Source: Rhizomicrobium palustre (lineage in GTDB: Bacteria > Pseudomonadota > Alphaproteobacteria > Micropepsales > Micropepsaceae). Taken from it: a stretch of DNA of 64,000 bases. The notes beneath the pieces are model-generated. The model saw only the letters and a program-made list of their open reading frames with translations. It did not search any database and was not told the origin of the DNA. Made by a program: the position numbers and the translations under genes. Location of the stretch: positions 3,038,139 through 3,102,138 of the forward strand of contig NZ_JAASRM010000001.1 in NCBI RefSeq assembly GCF_011761565.1, read 5' to 3'. Below, piece by piece: positions 1 through 9,183 of this stretch. Every line of letters starts with the position of its first letter. Position 1 is the stretch's first letter.

Positions 1-527
1 TCGTCATGCGCGGTGCGGATCAACTCGCCGAGCCCTTGCTCGACTTCATCGGCCCGGGGAAGGCAGGCCTCCACCAGTTCCCGCCAGCCATCATAGCTGA
101 GGGCGTTCTTGCGCTTTAACGCGAAGCCTTTTCCGGCCTCGTGCAGCTTCGCGAGCGCCGCACCCGCCGCCGCGCAATGGGCGCCGTCCGGCTTTCGAAG
201 CGAGAGCCCGTTCAAGAAGGTAAAGAGCGCCGCCGTCCGCCCCGAAAGGCGCGAGGATTGCGCCCCTTCGAGACTTCGAACAGGCAGAGGACAGGCGATG
301 CCATTGGCCGAAAGATGCTCCAACAGCCCCAGGAAAAAGGGCAGGTCTTCCACCTTCACCCGCTTCTCGTAGAGCGTGAGAATGAAGCCGCCTTTGGTGG
401 TCTGGAGGAAATAGTTCGAGTTCTCCACGCCCTCGGCGATCCCCTTAAAGGTCAGGGGCGCGCCGATGTCGTATCCGGCGAGAAAACTCTCGAGTTCTTC
501 AAAAGAGACATCAGTGTAAACAGCCAT
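1..527 (-). CDS. thrB: Homoserine kinase, N-terminal part (runs off the window)
   Basis: Only the first 175 codons are visible; the frame is open through base 1. The ATG at 525-527 (reverse) starts MAVYTDVSFEELESFLAGYD, followed by FKGIAEGVENSNYFLQTT and FILTLYEKRV. These are hallmarks of the aminoglycoside-phosphotransferase-fold (type II) homoserine kinase of alphaproteobacteria. The enzyme phosphorylates L-homoserine with ATP in the cytoplasm, the first step from homoserine to threonine. The visible part covers the nucleotide-binding N-lobe and the hinge; the catalytic Asp lies beyond the edge. The gene is divergent from the lipoprotein/argS unit, with about 500 bp between. No frameshift is visible. 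Confidence 0.9.
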   Translation of the reverse strand, partial: MAVYTDVSFEELESFLAGYDIGAPLTFKGIAEGVENSNYFLQTTKGGFILTLYEKRVKVEDLPFFLGLLEHLSANGIACPLPVRSLEGAQSSRLSGRTAALFTFLNGLSLRKPDGAHCAAAGAALAKLHEAGKGFALKRKNALSYDGWRELVEACLPRADEVEQGLGELIRTAHD

Positions 528-1035
528 CCCCAATACCTTGCCAGGGAGTTCGGCGAGTTGAAAGTGTTTCCGTGTTGGAGGGCTGGTTACCTATTCCACC
601 TCCGTCATGGCCGGGCTCCGACCCGGCCATCCAGATGAAGGTGAAACCTGCCAATCCTTGGTAGGTTGTGCGCGTCGGCATGGATGGCCGGGTCGGAGCC
701 CGGCCATGACGGTTTAGGGTGGTGATGGATTCACCATCTCTCAGCTAATGAAATGCCGCCGGTTACAGATATTTCAGGCTGGCCCCAAAACGGCGGTTTT
801 TGCGACGCGATTGGCAAAACCTAAGGCCGATGCGGCTTTAGCGCGGGCCGCAGCGCTTGGCTTGCCGGGCGGCGTTGGGTAGAGTTCCGCCCTTCCTGCG
901 GCCAATCAACCGCAAGTCGCGTGGGGCTGCTGAAAGGCGCGCCGCCGGCAAACATGGGTCGCGCGGGAGGGAATCTCACTGTATACACGCCCGCGGCATC
1001 ACCTTTTTCGAGCCCCAACCCTTTTCGAGCAAACG
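528..1035. other. Divergent intergenic region, thrB to lipoprotein gene
   Basis: About 500 bp without a credible gene. It holds a pair of inverted REP-like units at 603-712. The remainder (713-1035) should carry the promoter of the lipoprotein/argS unit, but I see no strong -35/-10 pair. The short open frames here have no ribosome site or recognisable product. Confidence 0.5.
603..712. repeat. REP-like inverted repeat pair (family 1)
   Basis: A unit reading CGTCATGGCCGGGCTCCGAC into CCGGCCATCCA lies at 603-633, and its reverse complement lies at 681-712. Each unit is itself palindromic (ATGGCCGGG / CCCGGCCAT). The same unit recurs at 8457-8488, 26063-26130, 50918-51022 and 52808-52840, always between genes. 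Confidence 0.85.
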
Positions 1036-1605
1036 ATGAAAAGCACGAAGCTTGTTCGCCTCTTTACCGTTTCGGCCCTTGCTGTGGTCACGCTCTCGGG
1101 CTGTGAGACTTGGCAGAAGGCGGTCAATTACGTGCGCGCGGACAACCAGAATGTCTGCCCCGACGCCCAGATCCTGGCGAACACCTCGGTGATCCCGGTC
1201 TATGACCCGGCCAAGGGGGCTGACCCCTCCAATATCGTCTACACGATGCAGATGACCGGGATTAAGACGCGCTGCGATTATTCCAAGCGGGACAACACCA
1301 CCGACGTCAATCTGCGCATCGCCTATAAGGCGACCCGGGCGCCGGGTGGCGAGGCAGCGCATTTCAAGGCGCCGTACTACGTGGCGGTGACGACGGACGG
1401 CAATATCGTCGACAAGCAGGTTCACTGGCTGGAATTCGATTTCCCGCAGAGTGCCGCTGTCGTCACGGGCGAAGAATATATGGACAGCGTGGTGATCAAG
1501 GTCGCCCCGCAAAAACGCTCCTTTGAATATCACGTGCTGACGGGCTTTCAGCTCACCCAAGCCCAAATCGAATACAACAAAAAGATGGGACAATATCTGC
1601 CATGA
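1036..1605 (+). CDS. Predicted lipoprotein of unknown function
   Basis: 189 aa. The N-terminus MKSTKLVRLFTVSALAVVTL is a type II signal peptide followed by the lipobox LSGC with Cys23, so the mature protein should be lipid-anchored in the envelope. The rest has no motif I recognise; there is a beta-rich stretch and a Cys pair (NQNVCPDAQ and KTRCDYS). Its stop overlaps the argS start in an ATGA (1602-1605), so the two are probably translationally coupled. I have no functional assignment; the argS neighbour only suggests co-expression. Confidence 0.8.
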   Translation: MKSTKLVRLFTVSALAVVTLSGCETWQKAVNYVRADNQNVCPDAQILANTSVIPVYDPAKGADPSNIVYTMQMTGIKTRCDYSKRDNTTDVNLRIAYKATRAPGGEAAHFKAPYYVAVTTDGNIVDKQVHWLEFDFPQSAAVVTGEEYMDSVVIKVAPQKRSFEYHVLTGFQLTQAQIEYNKKMGQYLP

Positions 1606-3365
1606 CTTCGCTTTCCCGGGAGCTTTCGGCAATCGCGGGCCGCGCGTTTGCTGATGAGGGTCTTTCCGCGGAATTCGGCCTGGTCAAACCTTCCGACCGT
1701 CCCGATCTTTCCCAGTTTCAATGCAATGGTGCGCTGGCTGCTGCCAAGAAGGGCGGCGGAAATCCGCGCATGCTGGCGCAGAAGGTGGTTGATAAGCTGA
1801 AGGCGACCTCGATCTTCGCCAAGCTCGAGATTGCAGGCCCCGGCTTCATCAATATCGATCTCACCGACACCGCGCTCGATGCGCGCGCCGCCGCTATGTC
1901 GAAGGATGCCCGTCTGGGTGCGCCGGAGACCGGCATCGGCAAGACGATGGTGATCGATTACGGCGGCCCGAATGTCGCCAAGCCCATGCATGTCGGTCAT
2001 CTGCGTTCGGCGATCATCGGCGACAGTCTGAAACGGCTGTTCCGCGCCAATGGCTGGAAGGTCGTCGGCGACGTTCATCTCGGCGATTGGGGCCTGCAAA
2101 TGGGCCAGCTGATCTCCGAAGTGGCCTTGCGCGGTATCGCGCCGATCTATTTCGACGAGGCTTTCACCGGCCCTTATCCGGAAGAATCGCCCGTCACCAT
2201 GGATGATCTTGAGGTCCTCTATCCGGCAGCGTCAGCGGCCTGCAAAGCCGATGAAGCGCGGCTCGAACTGGCCCGCAAAGCCACCGCCGAATTGCAGGGC
2301 GGGCGTCCCGGTTATGTCGCGCTGTGGAAGCATTTCTTCGCGGTGTCCGAGAAGGGCCTCAAGCGCGAATATGCCAGCCTCGGCGTCGAGTTCGATCTTT
2401 GGAATGGCGAAGCCAGCGTCGATCCCATCATCCCGCCGATGGTCGAGGATTTGAAGGCGCGCGGTCTTGCGGAAGAAAGCCAAGGCGCGCTCGTCGTGCA
2501 GGTTGCCGAGCCCGGCGACAAAAAAGAAATGCCGCCGCTGATCCTTTTGAAGTCGGATGGCGCGGTACTCTACGGCACCACCGATCTGGCGACCATTGTC
2601 GATCGCGTGAAGGAGCTGGACCCGAACCTCATTCTCTATGTGGTCGATCAGCGCCAGCACGGCCATTTCGAGCAGGTTTTCCGCGCCGCCAAGAAGGCCG
2701 GTCTCGCGGGCAAGGCCGAGCTGGAACATGCCGGTTTCGGCACCATGAACGGCGCCGACGGCAAGCCCTTCAAGACCCGTGCGGGCGGGGTGATGAAGCT
2801 GTTCGATCTCATTGCCATGACCACCGAGGAGGCCAGGAAGCGTCTTACGGAAGCGGGCATCGGTGCCGATTATCCCGAAGCCGAGAAAGAAGACATCGCT
2901 CAGAAGGTGGGCGTGGCGGCGCTGAAATTCGCCGATCTCTCCAATTACCGCCTGACGGACTACATTTTCGACCTCGAGCGTTTCACCAAATTCGAGGGTA
3001 AGACCGGCCCGTATTTGCAGTACGCGGCGGTGCGCATCCGTTCGATCCTGCGCCGCGCGGCGGAAGAGGGGCTGATCGGTACCGCGCCGGTGATCCGCTC
3101 GCCGGAAGAGCGCGCGCTGATGTTGCAGATCCTGGCGCTTCCCGATGCGATGGAAGCCGCCGAGGAAAAGCGCGCCCCGAACATCCTCTGCGAGTATGTG
3201 TTCACGCTCGCCCAGGCCTTCAGCCGCTTTTACGCTGAACACCACGTCATGAGCGAGCATGACGAGGAAAAGCGCCTCTCGCGCCTCGGCCTTTGCGGCC
3301 TGACGCTGGAAACTCTGACCAAAGTCCTGGATTTGCTCGGGATCGAAGTTCCGGAGCGGATGTAA
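1602..3365 (+). CDS. argS: Arginyl-tRNA synthetase
   Basis: 587 aa, normal length for class I ArgRS. An N-terminal additional domain (about residues 1-110) is followed by the catalytic Rossmann fold with the HIGH signature as KPMHVGHLRSA (near residue 130). As in many ArgRS there is no canonical KMSK lysine motif; the region FKTRAGGVMKL occupies its place. The C-terminal anticodon-binding helical domain holds LSNYRLTDYIFDLERFTKFEG, YLQYAAVRIRS and ends LDLLGIEVPERM. It charges tRNA-Arg in the cytoplasm. The start is an ATG overlapping the lipoprotein stop by 4 bp. An inverted-repeat element follows the stop. Confidence 0.97.
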   Translation: MTSLSRELSAIAGRAFADEGLSAEFGLVKPSDRPDLSQFQCNGALAAAKKGGGNPRMLAQKVVDKLKATSIFAKLEIAGPGFINIDLTDTALDARAAAMSKDARLGAPETGIGKTMVIDYGGPNVAKPMHVGHLRSAIIGDSLKRLFRANGWKVVGDVHLGDWGLQMGQLISEVALRGIAPIYFDEAFTGPYPEESPVTMDDLEVLYPAASAACKADEARLELARKATAELQGGRPGYVALWKHFFAVSEKGLKREYASLGVEFDLWNGEASVDPIIPPMVEDLKARGLAEESQGALVVQVAEPGDKKEMPPLILLKSDGAVLYGTTDLATIVDRVKELDPNLILYVVDQRQHGHFEQVFRAAKKAGLAGKAELEHAGFGTMNGADGKPFKTRAGGVMKLFDLIAMTTEEARKRLTEAGIGADYPEAEKEDIAQKVGVAALKFADLSNYRLTDYIFDLERFTKFEGKTGPYLQYAAVRIRSILRRAAEEGLIGTAPVIRSPEERALMLQILALPDAMEAAEEKRAPNILCEYVFTLAQAFSRFYAEHHVMSEHDEEKRLSRLGLCGLTLETLTKVLDLLGIEVPERM

Positions 3366-3373
3366 GTCCTGTT

Positions 3374-3616
3374 TCCCTCTCCCCTTGAGGGAGAGGGCAC
3401 AAAATCTTGCACTTAGCCGAGTGCAAGATTGGCCGAGCCTATGCGATCCGAGGCTAAGTGCTAGATTTTGCGGGTGAGGGGTCACTATCGCGGCACTCAC
3501 CCCTCACCTGAAAAATCATCGGGGTTAGCGCCGCGCCTCTTTGTTCCTTTCGACCAGTCATGCGGCGCGCCCCTAACCCCGTGATTTTTCTTCCTCTCCC
3601 TCAAGGGGAGTGGGGA
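3374..3616. repeat. Long palindromic intergenic element (family 2)
   Basis: The outer arms read CCCTCTCCCCTTGAGGGAG (about 3375-3393) and CTCTCCCTCAAGGGGAG (about 3594-3610), about 200 bp apart. Nested inverted repeats lie inside (TTGCACTTAGCC..AGTGCAAG; GTGAGGGG..CCCCTCAC; GGGGTTAG..CTAACCCC). A comparable element sits at 9891-10030 and a lone arm near 24812-24832. It has no coding capacity and ends shortly before the glycine riboswitch. Confidence 0.75.
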
Positions 3617-3756
3617 ACTGGCGAAGGGTGGGGGATAACTTTCCTGCCGCAAAAACAATCACTGCCTTCTCGTTGACACTCCATCCCCCCCTCGTGATAC
3701 TTCCCCCCAACGCAAGGCCCCGCCGGGAGGCGCCGGTTTTGTGGTGAGCAAACGAT

Positions 3757-4010
3757 CCCTCGCGGGAGACGTTTTCCTTCTGCCAAGGCAGACAGTTCCA
3801 GCCCTCGCGTTCTGCGAAGGCCGACTTGTCGGGCCGAAGCCGAAGGCGAAGGCCGAAGGAGCAACCGCCCCGGAAACTCTCAGGCAAAAGGACCGCGAAG
3901 GGGATGAACTTCTGGAAAGCAGATGCGCGTTCAGCGTGTCTCACCGAAGGGGTAACCCCGATCCGCCAAGCGGTCAGGGGGAAATCTCTCAGGTCCAATG
4001 ACAGAGGGGC
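3757..4010 (+). promoter_or_regulatory. Tandem glycine riboswitch (two aptamers) upstream of gcvT
   Basis: Two adjacent copies of the glycine aptamer core are readable. The first (about 3757-3900) has GGCCGAAGGAGCAACCGCCC, then GGAAACTCTCAGGCAAAAGG, closed by a P1 helix TCGCGG (3760-3765) / CCGCGA (3893-3898). The second (about 3905-4010) has CACCGAAGGGGTAACCCCG, then GGGGGAAATCTCTCAGGTCC and ends ATGACAGAGGGG. These are the conserved sequences of the RF00504 family. The tandem form is classically an ON switch for glycine cleavage genes, and gcvT begins about 55 nt downstream. Confidence 0.95.
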
Positions 4011-4063
4011 GCGGATTCCGCGAGGACGCGGAAGGCGCTCATCTCAAACGTCATTGGGCCTTT

Positions 4064-5182
4064 ATGACCGACGCTGAAGCCTTACGCCGTACGCCGCTCT
4101 ATGCATTGCATGTGGAGCTTGGCGCCAAACTCGTCCCCTTCGCGGGCTATGAAATGCCGGTGCAGTATCCGGCTGGTATCCTGAAAGAGCATCTGCACAC
4201 CCGCGAGAAAGCCGGGCTGTTCGATGTCTCGCATATGGGCCAGGCCTTCCTGCATGGCGCCAATCCCGCCGCCGCGCTCGAGAAGCTGGCGCCGTCGGAT
4301 TTCATTGGCCTCAAAGAAGGTCAGCAGCGCTATGGCCTGCTCCTCAATGCTGAAGGGGGCATCAAGGACGACTTCATGGCCTCGCGGCTGGCAGGCGAGA
4401 GCGCGATGTATCTCGTCGTCAACGCCTCCATGAAGGACAGCGACTTCGCCCATATCTCCCGCGAGCTGGCGGGCGAGGTGGCGCTGGAACAGCGTCCCGA
4501 CCGTGCCCTTCTGGCCCTGCAAGGCCCGGCCGCGGGTGCGGTGCTGGAAAAGCTCTCGCCCGGCATCGACAGCCTGACCTTCATGCGCGTGCGCCGCGCC
4601 GTAGTGGCAGGTGTGGAGGCCATCGTCAGCCGCACCGGCTATACCGGCGAGGACGGCTTTGAAATCTCCGTCGGCGGCCAGGATGCCGAAAAGCTCGCCC
4701 GCGCGCTGCTCGCCGACCCGGATGTGATGCCGATCGGCCTCGGCGCCCGCGATTCCCTGCGCCTCGAAGCCGGTCTTTGCCTCTATGGCCATGACATCGA
4801 CGAAACCACCGATCCCGCCGAAGCCAATCTCGTCTGGGCCATCGGCAAGCGCCGCAAGACCGAAAAGGGCTTCCCGGCTGCCGACAAGATCATGGAGCGG
4901 GTTCTTAACGGCACCGCCCGCAAGCGCGTCGGTATCCGCCCCGAAGGCCGCGCCCCGGCGCGCGAGGGCACCGAGATCGCCGATAAGACCGGCCGTATCA
5001 TCGGCAAGATCACCTCGGGCGGCTTCGGCCCCAGCCTGAATGCCCCGGTCGCCATGGGCTATGTCGAGTCTGCCTTTGCTGCCGATGGCAGCGAGATCGA
5101 CCTCATCGTCCGCGGCAAACCCGTCCCGGCCAAAGTGGCCCCCATGCCTTTCGTCCCCAACCGCTACAAGCGAGGAGCCTGA
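4064..5182 (+). CDS. gcvT: Glycine cleavage system T protein (aminomethyltransferase)
   Basis: 372 aa from the ATG at 4064. It begins MTDAEALRRTPLYALHVELG, then FAGYEMPVQYPAGI and LFDVSHMGQ, the standard GcvT N-terminus. A longer frame from 3998 would start inside the riboswitch, so I reject it. Family motifs GYTGEDGFEI and LRLEAGLCLYGHDID are present, with the C-terminal barrel ending KVAPMPFVPNRYKRGA. The enzyme transfers the methylene group from aminomethyl-lipoyl GcvH to tetrahydrofolate, releasing ammonia. First gene of the gcvT-H-PA-PB operon; gcvH starts 3 bp after its stop. Expression should respond to glycine through the leader. Confidence 0.97.
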   Translation: MTDAEALRRTPLYALHVELGAKLVPFAGYEMPVQYPAGILKEHLHTREKAGLFDVSHMGQAFLHGANPAAALEKLAPSDFIGLKEGQQRYGLLLNAEGGIKDDFMASRLAGESAMYLVVNASMKDSDFAHISRELAGEVALEQRPDRALLALQGPAAGAVLEKLSPGIDSLTFMRVRRAVVAGVEAIVSRTGYTGEDGFEISVGGQDAEKLARALLADPDVMPIGLGARDSLRLEAGLCLYGHDIDETTDPAEANLVWAIGKRRKTEKGFPAADKIMERVLNGTARKRVGIRPEGRAPAREGTEIADKTGRIIGKITSGGFGPSLNAPVAMGYVESAFAADGSEIDLIVRGKPVPAKVAPMPFVPNRYKRGA

Positions 5183-5185
5183 CCC

Positions 5186-5560
5186 ATGTCGAAGACCTAT
5201 TACACGGACCAGCACGAATGGATCCGCGTCGAGGGTGATGAAGGCACCGTCGGCATCACCAGCCACGCCACCGAGCAGCTCGGTGACGTCGTGTTCGTGG
5301 AAGTCCCCTCTGTCGGCAAGACCGTCGCCAAGGGTGGCGAGGCCGCGGTGGTGGAAAGCGTCAAGGCGGCGAGCGAAGTCTATTCGCCGGTCTCCGGCAC
5401 CGTCACGGCGGGCAACAACGACCTCGCCGATGATCCGGCGCGCGTCAATGCCGATCCGGAAGGCGAGGGCTGGTTCTTCAAGCTGAAGCTCTCCAACCCG
5501 GCCGAGCTCGATGGGCTGATGACCGCCGAGCAGTATCTCGATTTCGCGAAGGACCACTAA
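5186..5560 (+). CDS. gcvH: Glycine cleavage system H protein (lipoyl carrier)
   Basis: 124 aa, usual length. The lipoylation site is [16 protein letters not shown] with the acceptor Lys at residue 60. [20 protein letters not shown] at the N-terminus and [16 protein letters not shown] near the C-terminus are typical. The lipoyl arm shuttles the aminomethyl intermediate from the P protein to GcvT and is reoxidised by dihydrolipoamide dehydrogenase, which is not in this window. It lies 3 bp after gcvT and 3 bp before gcvPA. Confidence 0.98.
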   Translation: MSKTYYTDQHEWIRVEGDEGTVGITSHATEQLGDVVFVEVPSVGKTVAKGGEAAVVESVKAASEVYSPVSGTVTAGNNDLADDPARVNADPEGEGWFFKLKLSNPAELDGLMTAEQYLDFAKDH

Positions 5561-5563
5561 TAG

Positions 5564-6907
5564 ATGCGTTATCTGCCGCTGACTAAGGCCGACCGCGCCG
5601 CCATGCTCGAGACCATCGGGGTGGTGAGTGTGGACGCGCTTTTCAAGGATGTCCCCAAGGCCGCCGAGGTGCCGGTTTCGGCCTTCGATCTTCCGGATCA
5701 TCAGGGCGAGCTGGCCGTCGAGCGCAAGCTTGCCGCCATGGCCGCCAAGAGCACGGCGTCGGGTGCGGTGCCGTCCTTCCTGGGCGCGGGTGCCTATAAG
5801 CACCACGTCCCGGCAGCGGTGGATCACCTTATACAGCGCTCGGAATTCCTCACCTCCTACACGCCCTACCAGCCGGAAATCAGCCAGGGCACGTTGCAGG
5901 TGCTGTTCGAATTCCAAACCCAGGTCGCCATGCTGACCGGCATGGATGTCGCCAATGCCTCGCTCTATGACGGCTCCACCGGTACCGCGGAAGCGGTGCT
6001 GATGGCCCAGCGCGTCACCAAGCGGGGCAAGGCGATCCTCTCCGGTGGCCTGCATCCCCAATATGCCGAGACGGTCGAGACCGTCGCGAACCTGCATGGC
6101 AGCGTTCTGCGCGCGCCCGCCATTCCGGGTGCCGAAGAAGACCTCGCCAGCCTGGTCGATGATCAGACTGCTTGCGTCGTAGTCCAGACTCCGGACGTGT
6201 TCGGGCTGCTGCGGGGTCTTAAGAACATCGCCGAAGCGGTTCATTCTAAAGGTGCTTTGCTGATCGTCGTGGTCACTGAAGTGGTCAGCCTTGGGCTTCT
6301 TGAATCCCCCGGCGCGCAGGGCGCCGACATTGTGGTCTGCGAAGGTCAGTCGCTCGGCAATGGGCTGAATTTCGGCGGGCCCTATGTCGGTCTTTTCGCG
6401 ACCCGCGAGAAATATGTCCGCCAGATGCCGGGCCGGCTCTGTGGACAAACTGTGGATGCCGAAGGCCGCCGCGGTTTCGTCCTCACGCTTTCGACCCGCG
6501 AGCAGCACATTCGCCGCGATAAGGCGACGAGCAATATCTGTACGAATTCAGGGCTTTGCGCGCTGGCTTTCACAATTCACCTCAGCCTCTTGGGCGAGGG
6601 TGGCTTCACCCGTCTCGCCGCAATCAATCACCAGCGCGCCACCACCCTTGTGGATAAGTTGTTGACGGTTCCGGGGGTGTCACTGGTCACATCGACCTTC
6701 TTCAACGAGTTCACGCTGCGCCTGCCGAAGCCCGCCGCTGAGGTGGTCGAGGCGCTGGCGGCCAAGGGGATTCTGGCGGGCGTGCCCGCCTCGCGCCTTG
6801 CCCCCGCCGACCGCGATCAGCGCGATCTCTTGATCGTGGCCGCGACCGAAACCAACACCGACGAAGACATCGACGCGTTCGTGACTGCCCTGAAGGAGGT
6901 GCTGTGA
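5564..6907 (+). CDS. gcvPA: Glycine dehydrogenase (decarboxylating) subunit 1
   Basis: 447 aa. This is the split-type P protein, N-terminal half: [19 protein letters not shown], then [19 protein letters not shown] and [20 protein letters not shown]. The fold-type I aminotransferase-like domain contains [15 protein letters not shown]. It lacks the PLP lysine, which is on subunit 2. With GcvPB it forms the P protein that decarboxylates glycine and loads the methylamine on GcvH. The stop overlaps the gcvPB start (GTGA), giving tight coupling consistent with one-to-one assembly. Confidence 0.97.
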   Translation: MRYLPLTKADRAAMLETIGVVSVDALFKDVPKAAEVPVSAFDLPDHQGELAVERKLAAMAAKSTASGAVPSFLGAGAYKHHVPAAVDHLIQRSEFLTSYTPYQPEISQGTLQVLFEFQTQVAMLTGMDVANASLYDGSTGTAEAVLMAQRVTKRGKAILSGGLHPQYAETVETVANLHGSVLRAPAIPGAEEDLASLVDDQTACVVVQTPDVFGLLRGLKNIAEAVHSKGALLIVVVTEVVSLGLLESPGAQGADIVVCEGQSLGNGLNFGGPYVGLFATREKYVRQMPGRLCGQTVDAEGRRGFVLTLSTREQHIRRDKATSNICTNSGLCALAFTIHLSLLGEGGFTRLAAINHQRATTLVDKLLTVPGVSLVTSTFFNEFTLRLPKPAAEVVEALAAKGILAGVPASRLAPADRDQRDLLIVAATETNTDEDIDAFVTALKEVL

Positions 6908-8451
6908 TGGCGATGAACTCTCAAGGCCGTCCCTCTCAGCCGGGCGCGGCGGAAGTTGCCAGCCTCGCCACCATCTCCGGTGACCGGGGTTTGGACCACG
7001 AAGAAAAGTTGATCTTCGAACTCGGACGTTCGGGCCAATGCGGCGTCGATCTGGAAGAGGTCACCGTCTCCGATGACCGCCTCGGCGGGCTTCGCCGCAA
7101 GGGCGCCATCGGCCTGCCGGGTCTCTCCGAGCCGGAGGTGGTCCGTCATTATGTGCGCCTGTCGCAGCAGAACTATTCCATCGATGCGGGGCTCTATCCG
7201 CTCGGCTCCTGCACCATGAAGCACAACCCCCGCCTCAACGAGAAGATGGCGCGGCTGCCCGGCTTCGGCGACCTGCATCCTCTGGCCCCGGCCTCGGCCA
7301 GCCAAGGTGCGCTGGAGCTGATCAGCGAACTCGCCAAATGGCTCACGACCCTGACCGGCATGCCGGCGGTCGCCATGTCGCCCAAGGCGGGCGCCCATGG
7401 TGAGCTCTGCGGTCTGCTCGCGATCCGCGCCGCTGTCGAAGCGCGTGGGGAGAAGCGCCTGCGCGTGCTGGTGCCGGAATCGGCCCATGGCACCAACCCC
7501 GCCACCGCCGCCTTCGCGGGCTTCACGGTGGAAGAGGTGAAGGCCACGCCGGAAGGCCGCGTCGACCTCGACGATCTCCGCATCAAGCTCGGTCCGGATG
7601 TGGCGGCCTTCATGCTGACCAACCCGAACACCTGCGGCCTCTTCGAGCGCGACATCATCACTATCGCAGAAATGGTGCATGACGCGGGCGGCTACTTCTA
7701 TTGCGACGGCGCCAATTACAACGCCATCGCGGGCCGCGTCCGTCCGGGCGACCTCGGCGTCGATGCCATGCACATCAACCTGCACAAGACCTTCTCCACC
7801 CCCCATGGCGGTGGCGGTCCGGGCGCGGGTCCGGTGGTCCTCTCCGAGCGTCTGGCGGCTTTCGCGCCGCTGCCGCTCCTGGTCGCCGATAAGGATGGGT
7901 TGCGCCTGATCGAGACCCGCGAGGGTCTGCCGGGAGGGGCCAAGCCCTTCGGCCGCATGAGTGCCTTCCACGGCCAGATGGGCATGTTCGTCCGTGCGCT
8001 CAGCTATATGCTCAGCCATGGCCGCGACGGCATCCGTCAGGCATCCGAAGACGCCGTGCTCTCGGCCAACTATGTGCTGGCGAGCCTGAAGGACGTGATG
8101 AGCGCCCCCTTCGAAGGCCCGTGCATGCATGAAGCCTTGTTCGACGACACATGGCTGAAGGACACCGGCGTCACCACCCTCGACTTTGCCAAGGCAATGA
8201 TCGACGAGGGCTACCATCCGATGACGATGTATTTCCCGCTCGTCGTCCATGGCGCCATGCTGATCGAGCCGACCGAGTCCGAATCCAAGGAAAGCGTCGA
8301 CAGCTTCATCCATGTCCTGAAGACCATGGCGCTGGAAGCCAAGGCCGGACAGACCGAGCGCTTTGACGGCGCCCCGCGTCTTGCCCCCCGCCGCCGCCTC
8401 GATGAAACGGCTGCCTCGAGGAAGCCCGTGCTGAAGTGGAAGGAAGGGTAA
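6904..8451 (+). CDS. gcvPB: Glycine dehydrogenase (decarboxylating) subunit 2
   Basis: 515 aa from GTG 6904 (ATG 6907 is the alternative start, one codon later). The PLP-binding Lys is in [20 protein letters not shown] (Lys295). Other P-protein motifs are [31 protein letters not shown] and [11 protein letters not shown]. This is the C-terminal, cofactor-bearing half of the split glycine decarboxylase. Last gene of the gcv operon; a REP-like unit and then a rho-independent terminator follow. Confidence 0.97.
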   Translation: MMAMNSQGRPSQPGAAEVASLATISGDRGLDHEEKLIFELGRSGQCGVDLEEVTVSDDRLGGLRRKGAIGLPGLSEPEVVRHYVRLSQQNYSIDAGLYPLGSCTMKHNPRLNEKMARLPGFGDLHPLAPASASQGALELISELAKWLTTLTGMPAVAMSPKAGAHGELCGLLAIRAAVEARGEKRLRVLVPESAHGTNPATAAFAGFTVEEVKATPEGRVDLDDLRIKLGPDVAAFMLTNPNTCGLFERDIITIAEMVHDAGGYFYCDGANYNAIAGRVRPGDLGVDAMHINLHKTFSTPHGGGGPGAGPVVLSERLAAFAPLPLLVADKDGLRLIETREGLPGGAKPFGRMSAFHGQMGMFVRALSYMLSHGRDGIRQASEDAVLSANYVLASLKDVMSAPFEGPCMHEALFDDTWLKDTGVTTLDFAKAMIDEGYHPMTMYFPLVVHGAMLIEPTESESKESVDSFIHVLKTMALEAKAGQTERFDGAPRLAPRRRLDETAASRKPVLKWKEG

Positions 8452-8456
8452 CCCTT

Positions 8457-8488
8457 CCGTCATGGCCGGGCTCGACCCGGCCATCCAT
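8457..8488. repeat. REP-like unit, single copy (family 1)
   Basis: CCGTCATGGCCGGGCTCGAC followed by CCGGCCATCCAT, between the gcvPB stop and the end of the convergent pentapeptide gene. It matches the units at 603-712 but lacks an inverted partner. Confidence 0.8.
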
Positions 8489-8490
8489 TT

Positions 8491-8922
8491 CTAATCACAC
8501 ATCGGAATAGAAAGACCCGCCGGAAGGCGGGTTTTTTTATCGCCGCACATGCCGCTCAGCTGCGCCTGGGTCAGCCCGCGCACATGGGTGAAATCAGTGC
8601 CGCGCGCCTGGGTGGCTGAGAAGACCGCGCCGGAAAAATCCGCCCCGTCGAGTTTGGACATGGAGATATTCGCGCCGGAAAGATCGGCCCCGGTAAACTT
8701 GGCGCCCCGGAAATTGGTCACGCTCATGCAGGCCATGACCAGCTTGGCACCCGAGAAATCGGCCCCCTCCAGATTGCCGCCTTTGACGCATTGGTTGGAA
8801 AGGTCCTGGCCCGCAAAGACGCAATGGGGGCATTTGAGGCCGGGCTTTACCTCGGGGCTTGCCGCCTGCGCCCCCAGGAAAAGGGCGAAAAAGGCGAGAA
8901 AAGCAAAGATAAGGCAAGGCAT
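8491..8922 (-). CDS. Secreted pentapeptide-repeat protein
   Basis: 143 aa from the ATG at 8920-8922. The start MPCLIFAFLAFFALFLGAQA is a signal peptide with cleavage near AQAAS. Two Cys follow (LKCPHCVF), then about nine pentapeptide units of A(D/N)LXX type (NLEGADFSGAKL, NFRGAKFTGADLSGANI, KLDGADFSGAVF), giving a short right-handed beta-helix. A 182-aa reading from 9039 adds a non-signal N-terminus and is rejected. The fold is known; the role is not. The extreme 3' end contains the terminator of the convergent gcv operon. Confidence 0.8.
   Translation of the reverse strand: MPCLIFAFLAFFALFLGAQAASPEVKPGLKCPHCVFAGQDLSNQCVKGGNLEGADFSGAKLVMACMSVTNFRGAKFTGADLSGANISMSKLDGADFSGAVFSATQARGTDFTHVRGLTQAQLSGMCGDKKTRLPAGLSIPMCD
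8516..8538 (+). terminator. Rho-independent terminator of the gcv operon
   Basis: Stem CCCGCC (8516-8521), loop GGAA, stem GGCGGG (8526-8531), then seven T (8532-8538). It sits 65 bp past the gcvPB stop, inside the coding 3' end of the convergent pentapeptide gene. Confidence 0.85.
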
Positions 8923-9111
8923 GGCTGTTCCGGAATGAGACGGGCAGGGGTGTCGTCGCAACCTGTATGCCAGACCCCGAAAGTCCCTGCGCAGAGCAGT
9001 GTCATTTTTTCTAACGGGATGTCGCTGGGGCGATGTCACAGATTTGTAATTGCCGCTTACAACTTCATGACGGAGGCGGCGGATTTCGCAGCAAAATCAA
9101 ACGCCGTTCGG

Positions 9112-9128
9112 CTGGCATGACGGTTGCT
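9112..9128 (+). promoter_or_regulatory. Sigma-54 type promoter (-24/-12) for the PEP-CTERM gene
   Basis: CTGGCATGACGGTTGCT matches the RpoN consensus YTGGCACGRNNNTTGCW at every defined position except the C after TGGCA. The -24 element is TGGCAT (9113-9118) and the -12 element TTGCT (9124-9128). Predicted transcription start is about 9139, leaving a leader of about 45 nt before the ATG at 9184. Confidence 0.65.
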
Positions 9129-9183
9129 AACCTTTTCAGCAGAATGGCGCCGAATAGCTCGTCGCCTCGTCTGGGAGAGCGGG

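Noticed and set aside
3998-4063. Extended N-terminus for gcvT
   Set aside because: It would start inside the second glycine aptamer and the extra residues match no GcvT; ATG 4064 restores the family start.
4082-8484. Reverse-strand open frames of 808 and 555 codons
   Set aside because: Antisense of gcvT/gcvH/gcvPA and gcvPB, whose forward products are unambiguous.
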